The notes under the pieces were generated by a model. It had not been told where the DNA came from and searched no databases. It was given only the letters and a program-made list of their open reading frames with translations. DNA of 34,282 nt, taken from positions 1,227,581 through 1,261,862 of the forward strand of contig JAMPDE010000001.1 of NCBI GenBank assembly GCA_023665825.1. The letters run 5' to 3'. Source of the stretch: Alistipes senegalensis (GTDB lineage Bacteria > Bacteroidota > Bacteroidia > Bacteroidales > Rikenellaceae). Positions 1 to 7,282 of this stretch are shown in pieces; position 1 is the first letter of the stretch; each line of letters begins with the position of its first letter. The position numbers were made by a program, and so were the translations under genes.

Positions 1-121
1 TCGATCGAACAGAAGTCCGACCGCACCAGACTGCTGCCGCTTGCATCGAAAGCAAGCGACAAAAAATCGAACGCGAAAAAGAAAAAATGTTTCGTCGTAG
101 CATCATCAGACCGCTTTTTAT

Positions 122-129
122 TATATTTG
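122..129 (+). promoter_or_regulatory. Putative -7 box of korAB
   Basis: TATATTTG matches the Bacteroidetes -7 consensus TAnnTTTG exactly and lies 34 bases before the korA start, leaving a short leader. I see no TTTG at the expected 19-21 base spacing upstream, so only half of the promoter is supported. The rest of the first 163 bases is A/T-rich and holds no gene I can recognise. Confidence 0.45.
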
Positions 130-163
130 TATGATTTTTCACCAAAAACAGACCTAAACGAAT

Positions 164-2008
164 ATGGAACAAAATTCTGTGCGCGAGTTGCAGGATGTCG
201 TCATCCGGTTTTCGGGTGATTCCGGCGACGGAATGCAGTTGACGGGCACGCTCTTTTCCGACACTTCGGCGCTGATGGGCAATGGGATTTCGACTTTTCC
301 CGACTATCCGGCCGAAATCCGCGCTCCGCAGGGAACCGTTGCGGGCGTTTCGGGTTTCCAAGTGCATTTCGGAGACCACAGTGAACTGAATCCGGGCGAT
401 TATTGCGATGTGCTGGTCGCCATGAACCCCGCCGCACTCAAAGCCAACCGCAAGTGGTTGAAACCCGGTGCTACGGTGATTCTCGACGGCGATTCGGTTA
501 CCGAAGAACACTTGCAGCGCGCCGGTTTCGCGACGACGGATTTCGTCGCTGAGCTGAAACTCGACGAGTACAATCTCGTCGTGCCCGACATCACCTCTTT
601 GACGCGCGAGGCGCTGAAGGAGACCGGATTGGACAACAAGGCGGTGGTGAAGTGCAAGAACATGTTCGCGCTGGGCATCTGTTTCTGGATGTTCAACCGT
701 CCCGAAGCGCATGCGCTGGAATATATCGACTCCAAGTTCCTGAAAAAGAACCCCGTCGTCGCGCAGGCCAACAAACTGGCTCTCCGCGCGGGGTACGATT
801 ATGCGGCCAATACGCACCAGTTCGCCAATACCTATACGGTGGCTCCGGCCCAGCTCGAAAAGGGCACTTACCGTTCCATTTCCGGCAACGTCGCGACGGC
901 TTGGGGGCTTTGCGCCGCCGCCGAAAAGGCGCATTTGCCGTTGTTCTGCGGGTCGTATCCGATTACCCCCGCGACGGTCATCCTCGAAGAACTGGCCAAA
1001 CGCAAGGATTTGGGTGTCAAGACCGTGCAGGCCGAAGACGAAATCGCCGGCATCTGCACGGCTATCGGTGCGGCCTACGCCGGCAATTTCGCCGTAACTT
1101 CGACTTCGGGGCCGGGTCTGTCGCTCAAAAGCGAGGCATTGGGCTTGGCAGTCATGACCGAATTGCCGTTGGTCGTCGTCGATGTCCAGCGGGGCGGCCC
1201 CTCGACCGGCCTGCCGACCAAAACCGAACAGAGCGACTTGCAGCAGGCGCTTTATGGGCGTAACGGCGAGTGTCCGGTGGCGGTCGTCGCTGCTTCGTCG
1301 CCGAGCGATTGTTTCCGCTTCGCTTTCGAGGCCGGACGCATCGCGATGGAGCACATGACCCCCGTCATTCTGTTGACCGACGGATTCATCGCCAACGGTT
1401 CGGAGCCGTGGTTGATTCCGCAGATGAAGGATTATCCCGAGATTCATCCGCCCATCGTCGAGACGGCTCCCGAAGGCGGTTTCATGCCTTACGTGCGCAA
1501 TGAGAAACTGGCTCGCGGGTGGGCGTTTCCGGGCAAGGTCGGATTGGAACACCGCGTCGGCGGACTGGAAAAGGACGCTGTCAAGGGCAGTATTTCGCAC
1601 GATCCGGCCAACCACCAGAAAATGGTCGATTTGCGCGCTGCGAAAGTGGCCAAGATTGCCGAAGATATTCCCGTGCAGAGCGTCATCGGCGACCCCGAAG
1701 GCGACTTGCTGGTCGTAGGGTGGGGCGGTACGCGCGGCCACCTGCAAAATGCCGTCGAGGAGCTCCGCAAGGAGGGCAAACGCGTGTCGCTGTGCCACTT
1801 CAACTACATCAACCCGCTGCCGCGCGGCGTGCGCGAGATTTTCGCGCGGTTCCGCCGCATCGTCGTGTGCGAGTTGAACGAGGGGCAGTTCGCCGCCTAC
1901 CTGCGGCAGCAGTTCCAAGAGTTCCGCTACGAGCAGTACAACAAGTGCGAGGGCCAGCCCTTCACGATCGTCGAACTGAAAGCAAAATTTTCTTCCTTAT
2001 TGAGTTAG
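164..2008 (+). CDS. korA: 2-oxoacid (2-oxoglutarate-type):ferredoxin oxidoreductase, fused gamma-alpha subunit
   Basis: 614 residues. With KorB this catalyses reversible CoA-dependent oxidative decarboxylation of a 2-oxoacid, passing electrons to ferredoxin in the cytoplasm. The gamma domain comes first (about residues 10-190; motifs SGDSGDGMQLTG and FPDYPAEIRAP), followed by the pyrimidine-binding alpha domain (about 215-450; YPITPA, TSTSGPGLSLKSEAL and GLPTKTEQSDL) and a C-terminal Rossmann-like domain (about 500-614). This gamma-alpha fusion is the usual KorA form in Bacteroidetes, where the enzyme is generally read as 2-oxoglutarate or succinyl-CoA interconverting. Substrate choice cannot be proved from sequence; a branched-chain 2-oxoacid is the main alternative. 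korB follows after 6 bases, so the two are co-transcribed. There is no fused ferredoxin domain, so a free ferredoxin must be the partner. The start is the first ATG after the -7 box. Confidence 0.93.
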   Translation: MEQNSVRELQDVVIRFSGDSGDGMQLTGTLFSDTSALMGNGISTFPDYPAEIRAPQGTVAGVSGFQVHFGDHSELNPGDYCDVLVAMNPAALKANRKWLKPGATVILDGDSVTEEHLQRAGFATTDFVAELKLDEYNLVVPDITSLTREALKETGLDNKAVVKCKNMFALGICFWMFNRPEAHALEYIDSKFLKKNPVVAQANKLALRAGYDYAANTHQFANTYTVAPAQLEKGTYRSISGNVATAWGLCAAAEKAHLPLFCGSYPITPATVILEELAKRKDLGVKTVQAEDEIAGICTAIGAAYAGNFAVTSTSGPGLSLKSEALGLAVMTELPLVVVDVQRGGPSTGLPTKTEQSDLQQALYGRNGECPVAVVAASSPSDCFRFAFEAGRIAMEHMTPVILLTDGFIANGSEPWLIPQMKDYPEIHPPIVETAPEGGFMPYVRNEKLARGWAFPGKVGLEHRVGGLEKDAVKGSISHDPANHQKMVDLRAAKVAKIAEDIPVQSVIGDPEGDLLVVGWGGTRGHLQNAVEELRKEGKRVSLCHFNYINPLPRGVREIFARFRRIVVCELNEGQFAAYLRQQFQEFRYEQYNKCEGQPFTIVELKAKFSSLLS

Positions 2009-2014
2009 AGCATC

Positions 2015-3046
2015 ATGGCAGATTATAAATATACTCCCGCCGATTTCAAGAGCGACCAAGAGGTGCGCTGGTGTCCCGGATGCGGCGACCATGCGATTCT
2101 CAACGCTGTGCAGCGCGCCCTGCCCGAAATCGCCGACGCGACCGATACGCCGCACAACCTGTTCACGTTCGTGTCGGGCATCGGGTGTTCGTCGCGCTTC
2201 ATCTATTACATGAAAACGTTCGGCTTCCACTCCGTGCACGGACGCGCCAACGCCGTCGCTACGGGCGTCAAGGTGGCTAACCCCAATCTGGCCGTGTGGG
2301 TCTGCACGGGCGACGGCGATTCGCTGGCGATCGGCGGCAACCACTTCATCCACGCCATCCGGCGCAATGTCGATTTGAACGTAATCCTCTTCAACAACGA
2401 GATTTACGGTCTGACCAAAGGCCAGTATTCCCCCACCTCGAAATTGGGCAAAATCACGAAAACTTCGCCTTATGGTACGGTCGAGAAGCCGTTCAACCCG
2501 GGCGAGCTGGTCATCGGGGCCAAAGGGACTTTCTTCGCCCGTTCGGTCGATATGGAGGTGATGCTGTCGAAGGATTGCATGGTCGCCGCCGCCAAGCACA
2601 AGGGCATGTCGGTGGTCGAGGTATTGCAGAACTGCGTCATTTTCAACGACAAGACCCACGCTTCGTTCGCTGCCGACAAGGCGACCCGCGCCGAACATAC
2701 CATCACGCTGCGGCACGGCGAGAAGATGCTTTTCGGCGTGAACAACGAAAAGGGGCTCGTCTTCGAGAACATGAAGCTGAAAGTCGTGACGGTCGGGCTG
2801 GACGGCTATACGCTGGACGATGTGCTGACCCACGATGCCCACGAACGCGATACGACCCTGCATTCGATGCTGGCGGCGATGAAATATCCCGATTATCCGG
2901 TCGCTTTGGGCGTGATCCGGTGCGTCGAGGACGACGCCGTGTACGATGCCGCCGTCCAGCGGCAGGTCGAGGAGGTCAAGGCTTCGAGCCCGATCCGCTG
3001 CGTCGACGACCTGCTGCGCTCCGGTGCGACATGGGAGGTGAAATAG
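2015..3046 (+). CDS. korB: 2-oxoacid (2-oxoglutarate-type):ferredoxin oxidoreductase, beta subunit
   Basis: 343 residues. This is the thiamine-diphosphate and Fe4S4-binding catalytic subunit that pairs with KorA. Visible cluster ligands are Cys20 and Cys23 (WCPGCGDH), Cys58 (GIGCSSRF) and a Cys near residue 206 (LQNCVIF). The ThDP/Mg site is GDGDSLAIGGNH (about residues 98-109) followed by NNEIYGLTKGQ. Length and motif order fit a KorB/PorB-type protein. It starts 6 bases after korA and ends just before a strong hairpin, so korAB forms a two-gene operon. There is no Shine-Dalgarno sequence before the start, as is normal in this phylum. Confidence 0.93.
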   Translation: MADYKYTPADFKSDQEVRWCPGCGDHAILNAVQRALPEIADATDTPHNLFTFVSGIGCSSRFIYYMKTFGFHSVHGRANAVATGVKVANPNLAVWVCTGDGDSLAIGGNHFIHAIRRNVDLNVILFNNEIYGLTKGQYSPTSKLGKITKTSPYGTVEKPFNPGELVIGAKGTFFARSVDMEVMLSKDCMVAAAKHKGMSVVEVLQNCVIFNDKTHASFAADKATRAEHTITLRHGEKMLFGVNNEKGLVFENMKLKVVTVGLDGYTLDDVLTHDAHERDTTLHSMLAAMKYPDYPVALGVIRCVEDDAVYDAAVQRQVEEVKASSPIRCVDDLLRSGATWEVK

Positions 3047-3060
3047 TGCCGGATCCGTGC

Positions 3061-3104
3061 GCGGCCGCCTGTTGGTGTACATCCCGCAGGCGGCCGCCCG
3101 TTTT
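3061..3104. terminator. Terminator between korB and the convergent recombinase gene
   Basis: GCGGCCGCCTG (3061-3071) and CAGGCGGCCGC (3087-3097) form a perfect 11-bp stem around a 15-base loop. A short T run (3101-3104) follows on the + strand. The hairpin fills the gap between the convergent stop codons of korB and the recombinase gene. The T run is short and the loop large, so efficiency is uncertain. Confidence 0.65.
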
Positions 3105-4339
3105 CAGAACCGCGTCAGTAGTTTGGCGTTTTTCTCCCGTTCTTCGCGCTCGAACGAAGCGAGGTAGTTCTCTGTCGTCTTGATGTCGGAGTGACCCAGA
3201 CTCTCCGAGATGTAGGCGATGTTCGCTCCGGCGCGTTTCAGCACCGTCGCGAACGAATGCCGGGCCGTGTAGGTCGATATGTGGCTGATGCCGAGTGCAT
3301 CGGCAACTTTTTTCATCCGCCGGTTGATGTGGCGGGTGAGCGTTTTGGTCTTGGTTTTCAGTTGCACGGCCGTTTCCGTTCCGTCCAGCACCGGAAAAAT
3401 GAAGTTGTTCGGGGCCGGTTCGTTGCCCCATTTGCGGATGATTTCCTGCATCAGCGGCACGACGATGGCCCGAATCGGACGCAGCGATTTCGTCCGGTGG
3501 CGCGTTTTCTGGCGGACGTAGCACAGTTCGCCGTTCTGGATGTCGTGGTAGCGCAGATTCACGAAATCCGCCACGTTCAGCCCGTTGCAGAGGTAGAGAA
3601 AAAGCCAGTAGTCGCGGTATTTCGCGGTCGATTCCTTGCCGTCGTCGAATTTGACGATTGCACCGATCTGCTTGATCGAGAGGGCCATTTTGCGGCCAGA
3701 GCCCTCTTGGATGACGAATCGCCCCTGCCCGAACGGATATTGCATCTCCTTGATGATGCCGTCGGCTTTCGCGCGGTTGAATATGCCGCGCAGCGCCCGC
3801 AGATAGATGGCGATGGTCGTCTGGCTCTTGCCTTGCAGCCGCATGAAATCCTCGAACCGCATCAGCCACGAGGGCGAGATGTCCTGATATTGCAGCGTGC
3901 GGGTCGAAAATTCGCGCATGGCCCGCAGCAGGGCCCGGAAAATGTCCGCCGTGCTGATTCGGCCTGCCTTGCGTTGTTCCTGCTCACGGGTGGAAATGGC
4001 GTCCAGAATGGTCTTCGTGCCGCATCCTTTGATGCGGGCATCGAGCAGTCCGAACGAGAATCCGCCGCGATCGGCCAGTTCCTCGACCGCTTCCCGCACG
4101 AGGTTGAAGCTGCTCTCTATGTCCCGCCGCACGGCCAGCAGCGCACGCAAGCGCGTCGTGCCGAGCCGTTGCCAGTCGTCCTGCGACAGATTTTTGCCCG
4201 TAGGGTAGTAGACGTGTGTGCGGTGATAGGTTACGCGGGTCTTCACGGGGTAGTTTCCGTTGGCGAGGGCTCGCCGCGAATCGAGGATGACCGAGACGGT
4301 TATTCCGTCGCGGGAATAAAAGTACAAGGAATTGTTCAT
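3104..4339 (-). CDS. Bacteroidetes-type tyrosine recombinase (site-specific integrase)
   Basis: About 411 residues from the ATG at 4339; an in-frame ATG at 4354 would add five residues. An N-terminal arm-type region and a SAM-like core-binding domain (about 110-210) precede the catalytic domain (about 225-395). Numbered from the 4339 start, the catalytic domain shows a Lys-bearing beta hairpin (RQKTRHR), Arg360 in TYTARHSF, His383 in LGHSD and the nucleophile Tyr392 in TTENYL. The position of the first catalytic Arg, normally in a GLRxxE-like motif, reads NGLNVAD, so Asn replaces Arg. The His of HxxR is Tyr. From memory, loss of the first Arg is also known in IntDOT of conjugative transposon CTnDOT, so the protein may still be active. 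It stands alone between housekeeping genes, with no transposon partners and no attachment repeats that I can see. It could be an invertase or a relic. Confidence 0.9.
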   Translation of the reverse strand: MNNSLYFYSRDGITVSVILDSRRALANGNYPVKTRVTYHRTHVYYPTGKNLSQDDWQRLGTTRLRALLAVRRDIESSFNLVREAVEELADRGGFSFGLLDARIKGCGTKTILDAISTREQEQRKAGRISTADIFRALLRAMREFSTRTLQYQDISPSWLMRFEDFMRLQGKSQTTIAIYLRALRGIFNRAKADGIIKEMQYPFGQGRFVIQEGSGRKMALSIKQIGAIVKFDDGKESTAKYRDYWLFLYLCNGLNVADFVNLRYHDIQNGELCYVRQKTRHRTKSLRPIRAIVVPLMQEIIRKWGNEPAPNNFIFPVLDGTETAVQLKTKTKTLTRHINRRMKKVADALGISHISTYTARHSFATVLKRAGANIAYISESLGHSDIKTTENYLASFEREEREKNAKLLTRF

Positions 4340-4386
4340 ACGATTTGCACACAACTGCCGCCTAACTTTTCGACGAAAGCAGGGTA

Positions 4387-4394
4387 CAAAGATA
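4387..4394 (-). promoter_or_regulatory. Putative -7 box of the recombinase gene
   Basis: The - strand reads TATCTTTG, a perfect TAnnTTTG match, 33-48 bases before the two candidate starts. No -33 TTTG is found at the right spacing. The gap between the recombinase and lpxB (4340-4489) otherwise holds only A/T-rich leader sequence and no long inverted repeats. Confidence 0.45.
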
Positions 4395-4489
4395 AAAAAA
4401 TCCGAAGATTTTGTCCTTCGTTCGGCCGGGAATGTGCAACGTTTTTCCTCCGTTCCCGCAGGGAGGTGCAGCTGCTTCGTATTTCGGAT

Positions 4490-5617
4490 TTATCGCCCGA
4501 GAAATTCGACGATGCGGCGGGCGAAGCGGTCGCTCGCTCCTGCGCCCCCGATGATGCCGCGCAGTTCCCGAAAATCGGCCAGCATCCGGTCGCGTTTCGC
4601 TCCGCCCGGCAGAATGGCACGCAGTTCGCGTTCGGCCCGCGCGATGTCGAGGTCCGACTGGATGATTTCCGCCACCGATTCGCGTTCGAGGTTGAGATTC
4701 ACCAGCGAGACGTAGGGTACGTTCAGCACATAGGGTTGCAGTTTCACTTGGAACCACAGCGTGCGGTAGACCACCACTTCCGGTATCTCCAGCAGGGCCG
4801 TTTCGAGCGTCGCCGTGCCCGACGTGACGACGGCCGCTTCAGCCGCCGACAGCGTTTCGTAGGTTCGGTCGCAGACGTAGCGCAGGTCGCTGCCCTCCAT
4901 GTAGCGGTCGTAGAGCTGCTTGTCGAGCCAGTGCACGCCCGCTACCACGAACTGATATTCGGGAAATTTTTTGGACAGCCGGGCCATCAGCGGCAGGTTG
5001 TCGCGAATCTCTCCGCGTCGGCTTCCGGCCAGCAGCGCGACGATGGGCCGTTCGTCCAGCCCGTTTTCGCGGCGGAACGCTTCGGGTGTCGGCAGGGTAG
5101 GGCGTCGCGCTTCGATGGCATCTTCCAGCGGATTGCCCTCGAAAACCGGCTGTATGCCCTTGCCCGCGAAGTAGCTGCGCTCGAATGGAAAGATAATCAG
5201 CAGCAGATCGACGAACCGGCGGATGTTCTTGACCCGCCATTCGCGCCATGCCCACACTTTCGGCGCAATATAGTAAATGGTGCGGATGCCGTGTCCTTTG
5301 GCCCAGCGCGCCATTTTCATGTTGAATCCCGGATAGTCGACCAGTATCAGTGCATCGGGGGCGTAGGCCGCGACATCGTCCTGACATTCGCGCAGTTGCC
5401 GGCGAATGGTTTTCAGGTTCCGCAGTACTTGGACGATGCCGAAAAAGGAGGTTTCGCGATAGTTTTTCGCCAGATTCTCCGCTCCGCCCGCTTCGGCCAT
5501 CAGGTCGCCGCCCCAGAATCGGAATTGTGCTTCGGGGTCGGCTTTTCGGAGCCCTTTTATCAGGTTCGCGCCGTGCAGGTCTCCCGACGGTTCGCCGGCC
5601 AAGAGATAGTATTTCAT
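4490..5617 (-). CDS. lpxB: Lipid-A-disaccharide synthase
   Basis: 375 residues, the usual length. LpxB joins UDP-2,3-diacylglucosamine and lipid X (2,3-diacylglucosamine 1-phosphate) to give the lipid A disaccharide at the inner face of the cytoplasmic membrane. The N-terminus YYLLAGEPSGDLHG (GEPSGD box), VDYPGFNMKMA, YYIAPKVWAWREWR and the AAVVTSGTATLETAL region are typical of this GT19 family. It starts 8 bases after the trmD stop, so it is the last gene of the hydrolase-trmD-lpxB operon. No terminator is visible after its stop codon before the recombinase leader. Confidence 0.95.
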   Translation of the reverse strand: MKYYLLAGEPSGDLHGANLIKGLRKADPEAQFRFWGGDLMAEAGGAENLAKNYRETSFFGIVQVLRNLKTIRRQLRECQDDVAAYAPDALILVDYPGFNMKMARWAKGHGIRTIYYIAPKVWAWREWRVKNIRRFVDLLLIIFPFERSYFAGKGIQPVFEGNPLEDAIEARRPTLPTPEAFRRENGLDERPIVALLAGSRRGEIRDNLPLMARLSKKFPEYQFVVAGVHWLDKQLYDRYMEGSDLRYVCDRTYETLSAAEAAVVTSGTATLETALLEIPEVVVYRTLWFQVKLQPYVLNVPYVSLVNLNLERESVAEIIQSDLDIARAERELRAILPGGAKRDRMLADFRELRGIIGGAGASDRFARRIVEFLGR

Positions 5618-5625
5618 GATTTTAC

Positions 5626-6303
5626 TTATTTATCTAATAAATCCGGCCGCAGGCGTTTCGTCCGTTCGTAGGCCTGTTCTTCCTGCCACTTCGCGATTTC
5701 GGCGAAATTGCCCGACAGCAATACGTCCGGCACGCGCCAGCCCCGAAATTCGGCCGGCCGGGTGTAGTCCGGTGCCGACAGCAGGTTGTCTTGGAACGAA
5801 TCGGTCAGCGCCGACGTTTCGTCGCCGATAGCTCCCGGAATGATGCGCACCACCGAATCGGCGATGATGCAGGCCGCCAGTTCGCCGCCCGTCAGCACGT
5901 AGTCGCCGATCGAGATTTCGCGCGTCACCAGATGTTCGCGGATGCGGTAGTCGATGCCCTTGTAGTGGCCGCACAGGATGATGATGTTTTCCAGCGTCGA
6001 CAGCCGGTTTGCCTCGTGTTGGTCGTAGCGCACGCCGTCGGGCGACGTGTAGATGATTTCGTCGTAGCGGCGTTCGGTTTGCAGTTTTTCGACCAGCTCG
6101 AAGACCGGTTCGCACTTCATCACCATGCCCGCTTCGCCGCCGAACGGATAGTCGTCCGTCGTCTTGCGTTTGTCGTGGGCATAGTCGTGCAGGTTGTGGA
6201 CGACGATTTCCACCAGTCCCTTTTGTTGGGCCCGTTTCAGAATGGACTCGTTGAGCGGCGAGGCCAGCAGTTCGGGTACGACGGTAAGTATATCGATACG
6301 CAT
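5626..6303 (-). CDS. trmD: tRNA (guanine(37)-N1)-methyltransferase
   Basis: 225 residues, the normal TrmD size. The enzyme uses S-adenosylmethionine to methylate G37 of tRNAs with G at position 36, which prevents +1 frameshifting. Diagnostic motifs are [33 protein letters not shown] and [11 protein letters not shown] (the trefoil-knot cofactor site), then SALTDSFQ and [16 protein letters not shown] in the C-terminal tRNA-binding part. It begins 7 bases after the upstream hydrolase and ends 8 bases before lpxB. It is not next to rpsP, rimM or rplS, its common partners in other phyla. Confidence 0.96.
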   Translation of the reverse strand: MRIDILTVVPELLASPLNESILKRAQQKGLVEIVVHNLHDYAHDKRKTTDDYPFGGEAGMVMKCEPVFELVEKLQTERRYDEIIYTSPDGVRYDQHEANRLSTLENIIILCGHYKGIDYRIREHLVTREISIGDYVLTGGELAACIIADSVVRIIPGAIGDETSALTDSFQDNLLSAPDYTRPAEFRGWRVPDVLLSGNFAEIAKWQEEQAYERTKRLRPDLLDK

Positions 6304-6310
6304 GGTCGGT

Positions 6311-6979
6311 TTATTGGCGGTAGTTCACTTCGTCGTTCAGCACTTCGACGATGAACGGATTGTACATCGTTTCGTGTCCGAGATCGCTTTCGGGGCCGTG
6401 TCCCGGATAGATTTTGACTTCGTCGCCCAGCGGCAGGATCTTTTCCACGATAGAGCGCATGATCCACGAGTAGTCGCCTCCCGGCAGGTCCGTGCGGCCG
6501 ATGCTCTCGCGGAAAAGCGTGTCGCCCGTGAAGAGCGATTTCGATTGCGGTTCGTAGAGTACCGCGTGGCCCGGCGTGTGGCCCGGCGTCGGGATGACTT
6601 GCAGCGTCGTGTTGCCGAACCGCACTTCCGGCATCCCGTCCAGATCGACATCGCCCGGCGGCAGCGTTCCGACCTGCACGCCGAATACCGATCCGCTCGC
6701 CGACGCGCCTTCCAGCAGGAACCGGTCTTTGAACGATACGGCGAACGGCACGTCGTAGCGGGCCTTGACATGCGCCACGCCCAGCGTATGGTCGAAATGG
6801 CCGTGCGTGTTCACCGCCAGCACCGGCCGCAGCCCGTGTTCGGCGATGAAGTTGTCCAGCGCCGCATCTTCGCGGGGCGTCGCGTTTCCGGCGTCGACGA
6901 TGACGCATTCCGTCGTTTCGTCCCATACGACGTAGGTGTTTTCCTGTATCGGGTTGAATGTCAGGGCGGCGATTTTCAT
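6311..6979 (-). CDS. Metallo-beta-lactamase-fold hydrolase (glyoxalase II-like)
   Basis: 222 residues from the ATG at 6979. It carries the di-metal motif THGHFDH, a later GHTPGH (His ligand) and GDTLF (bridging Asp), and ends with a YPGHGPES segment, as in small cytoplasmic hydrolases of the YcbL/glyoxalase II group. The likely reaction is thioester or ester hydrolysis, possibly of an S-acyl thiol from methylglyoxal detoxification; the substrate is not shown by sequence. In-frame ATGs at 7003 and 6985 lie upstream. The one at 7003 overlaps the -7 box at 7001-7008 and cannot be the start. MKIAALTF at 6979 fits family N-termini best. First gene of the operon with trmD and lpxB. Confidence 0.88.
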   Translation of the reverse strand: MKIAALTFNPIQENTYVVWDETTECVIVDAGNATPREDAALDNFIAEHGLRPVLAVNTHGHFDHTLGVAHVKARYDVPFAVSFKDRFLLEGASASGSVFGVQVGTLPPGDVDLDGMPEVRFGNTTLQVIPTPGHTPGHAVLYEPQSKSLFTGDTLFRESIGRTDLPGGDYSWIMRSIVEKILPLGDEVKIYPGHGPESDLGHETMYNPFIVEVLNDEVNYRQ

Positions 6980-7000
6980 AGGCATACGGTGTTTTCTTGC

Positions 7001-7032
7001 CAAAGGTACGAATAAGCGAGTGCAAACGCAAG
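7001..7032 (-). promoter_or_regulatory. Promoter of the hydrolase-trmD-lpxB operon
   Basis: On the - strand, CTTG (7032-7029), a 20-base spacer and TACCTTTG (7008-7001) match the Bacteroidetes -33/-7 promoter. Transcription should start near 6994. This rules out the ATG at 7003 and supports a start at 6985 or 6979. Confidence 0.6.
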
Positions 7033-7165
7033 TTTACTTGCGGTTTGCCGAATGGGAGTATCTTCGGCGAAGCCAAAGATAGCGATAAAAACCGAAACCG
7101 GAAGTGGAGGGCTCCTGCGGGCAGGCTTTTTTGTCCTCCGAGCGGGCGAAAAAGAGCAGTTCGTC

Positions 7166-7197
7166 CTTGCCGGTTTGAAAAAGAATCGTTAAATTTG
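7166..7197 (+). promoter_or_regulatory. Promoter of the surface lipoprotein / nuclease locus
   Basis: CTTG (7166-7169), a 20-base spacer and TAAATTTG (7190-7197) fit the Bacteroidetes consensus. The expected start near 7204 leaves a leader of about 80 bases before the ATG at 7283. Confidence 0.55.
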
Positions 7198-7282
7198 AAG
7201 CATGGGCGCGCCTCGATTCGACGCTCGCCCGATGGCCGGATACGGAAGTAATTATAAAATAATCGCTTAATAAAAATCATCT

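Larger units (their letters stand above)
6980..7282. other. Divergent intergenic region between the hydrolase operon and the surface lipoprotein locus
   Basis: About 300 bases without a gene. It holds one promoter for each direction (7001-7032 on -, 7166-7197 on +). There is an additional TATCTTTG -7-like box on the - strand at 7074-7081, with no -33 partner. The last 80 bases form an A/T-rich leader for the + strand gene. A T6 run follows a small GC-rich dyad near 7112-7132, too weak to call a terminator. I see no RNA gene. Confidence 0.6.

Noticed and set aside
3061-3097. The 11-bp inverted repeat next to the recombinase gene as a recombination site
   Set aside because: It has only one copy, lies between convergent stop codons and is followed by a T run, so a terminator is the simpler reading.
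3191-5671. An 826-codon + strand frame across the recombinase and lpxB genes
   Set aside because: It spans two well-supported - strand genes and the intergenic gap, and its translation has no family features.
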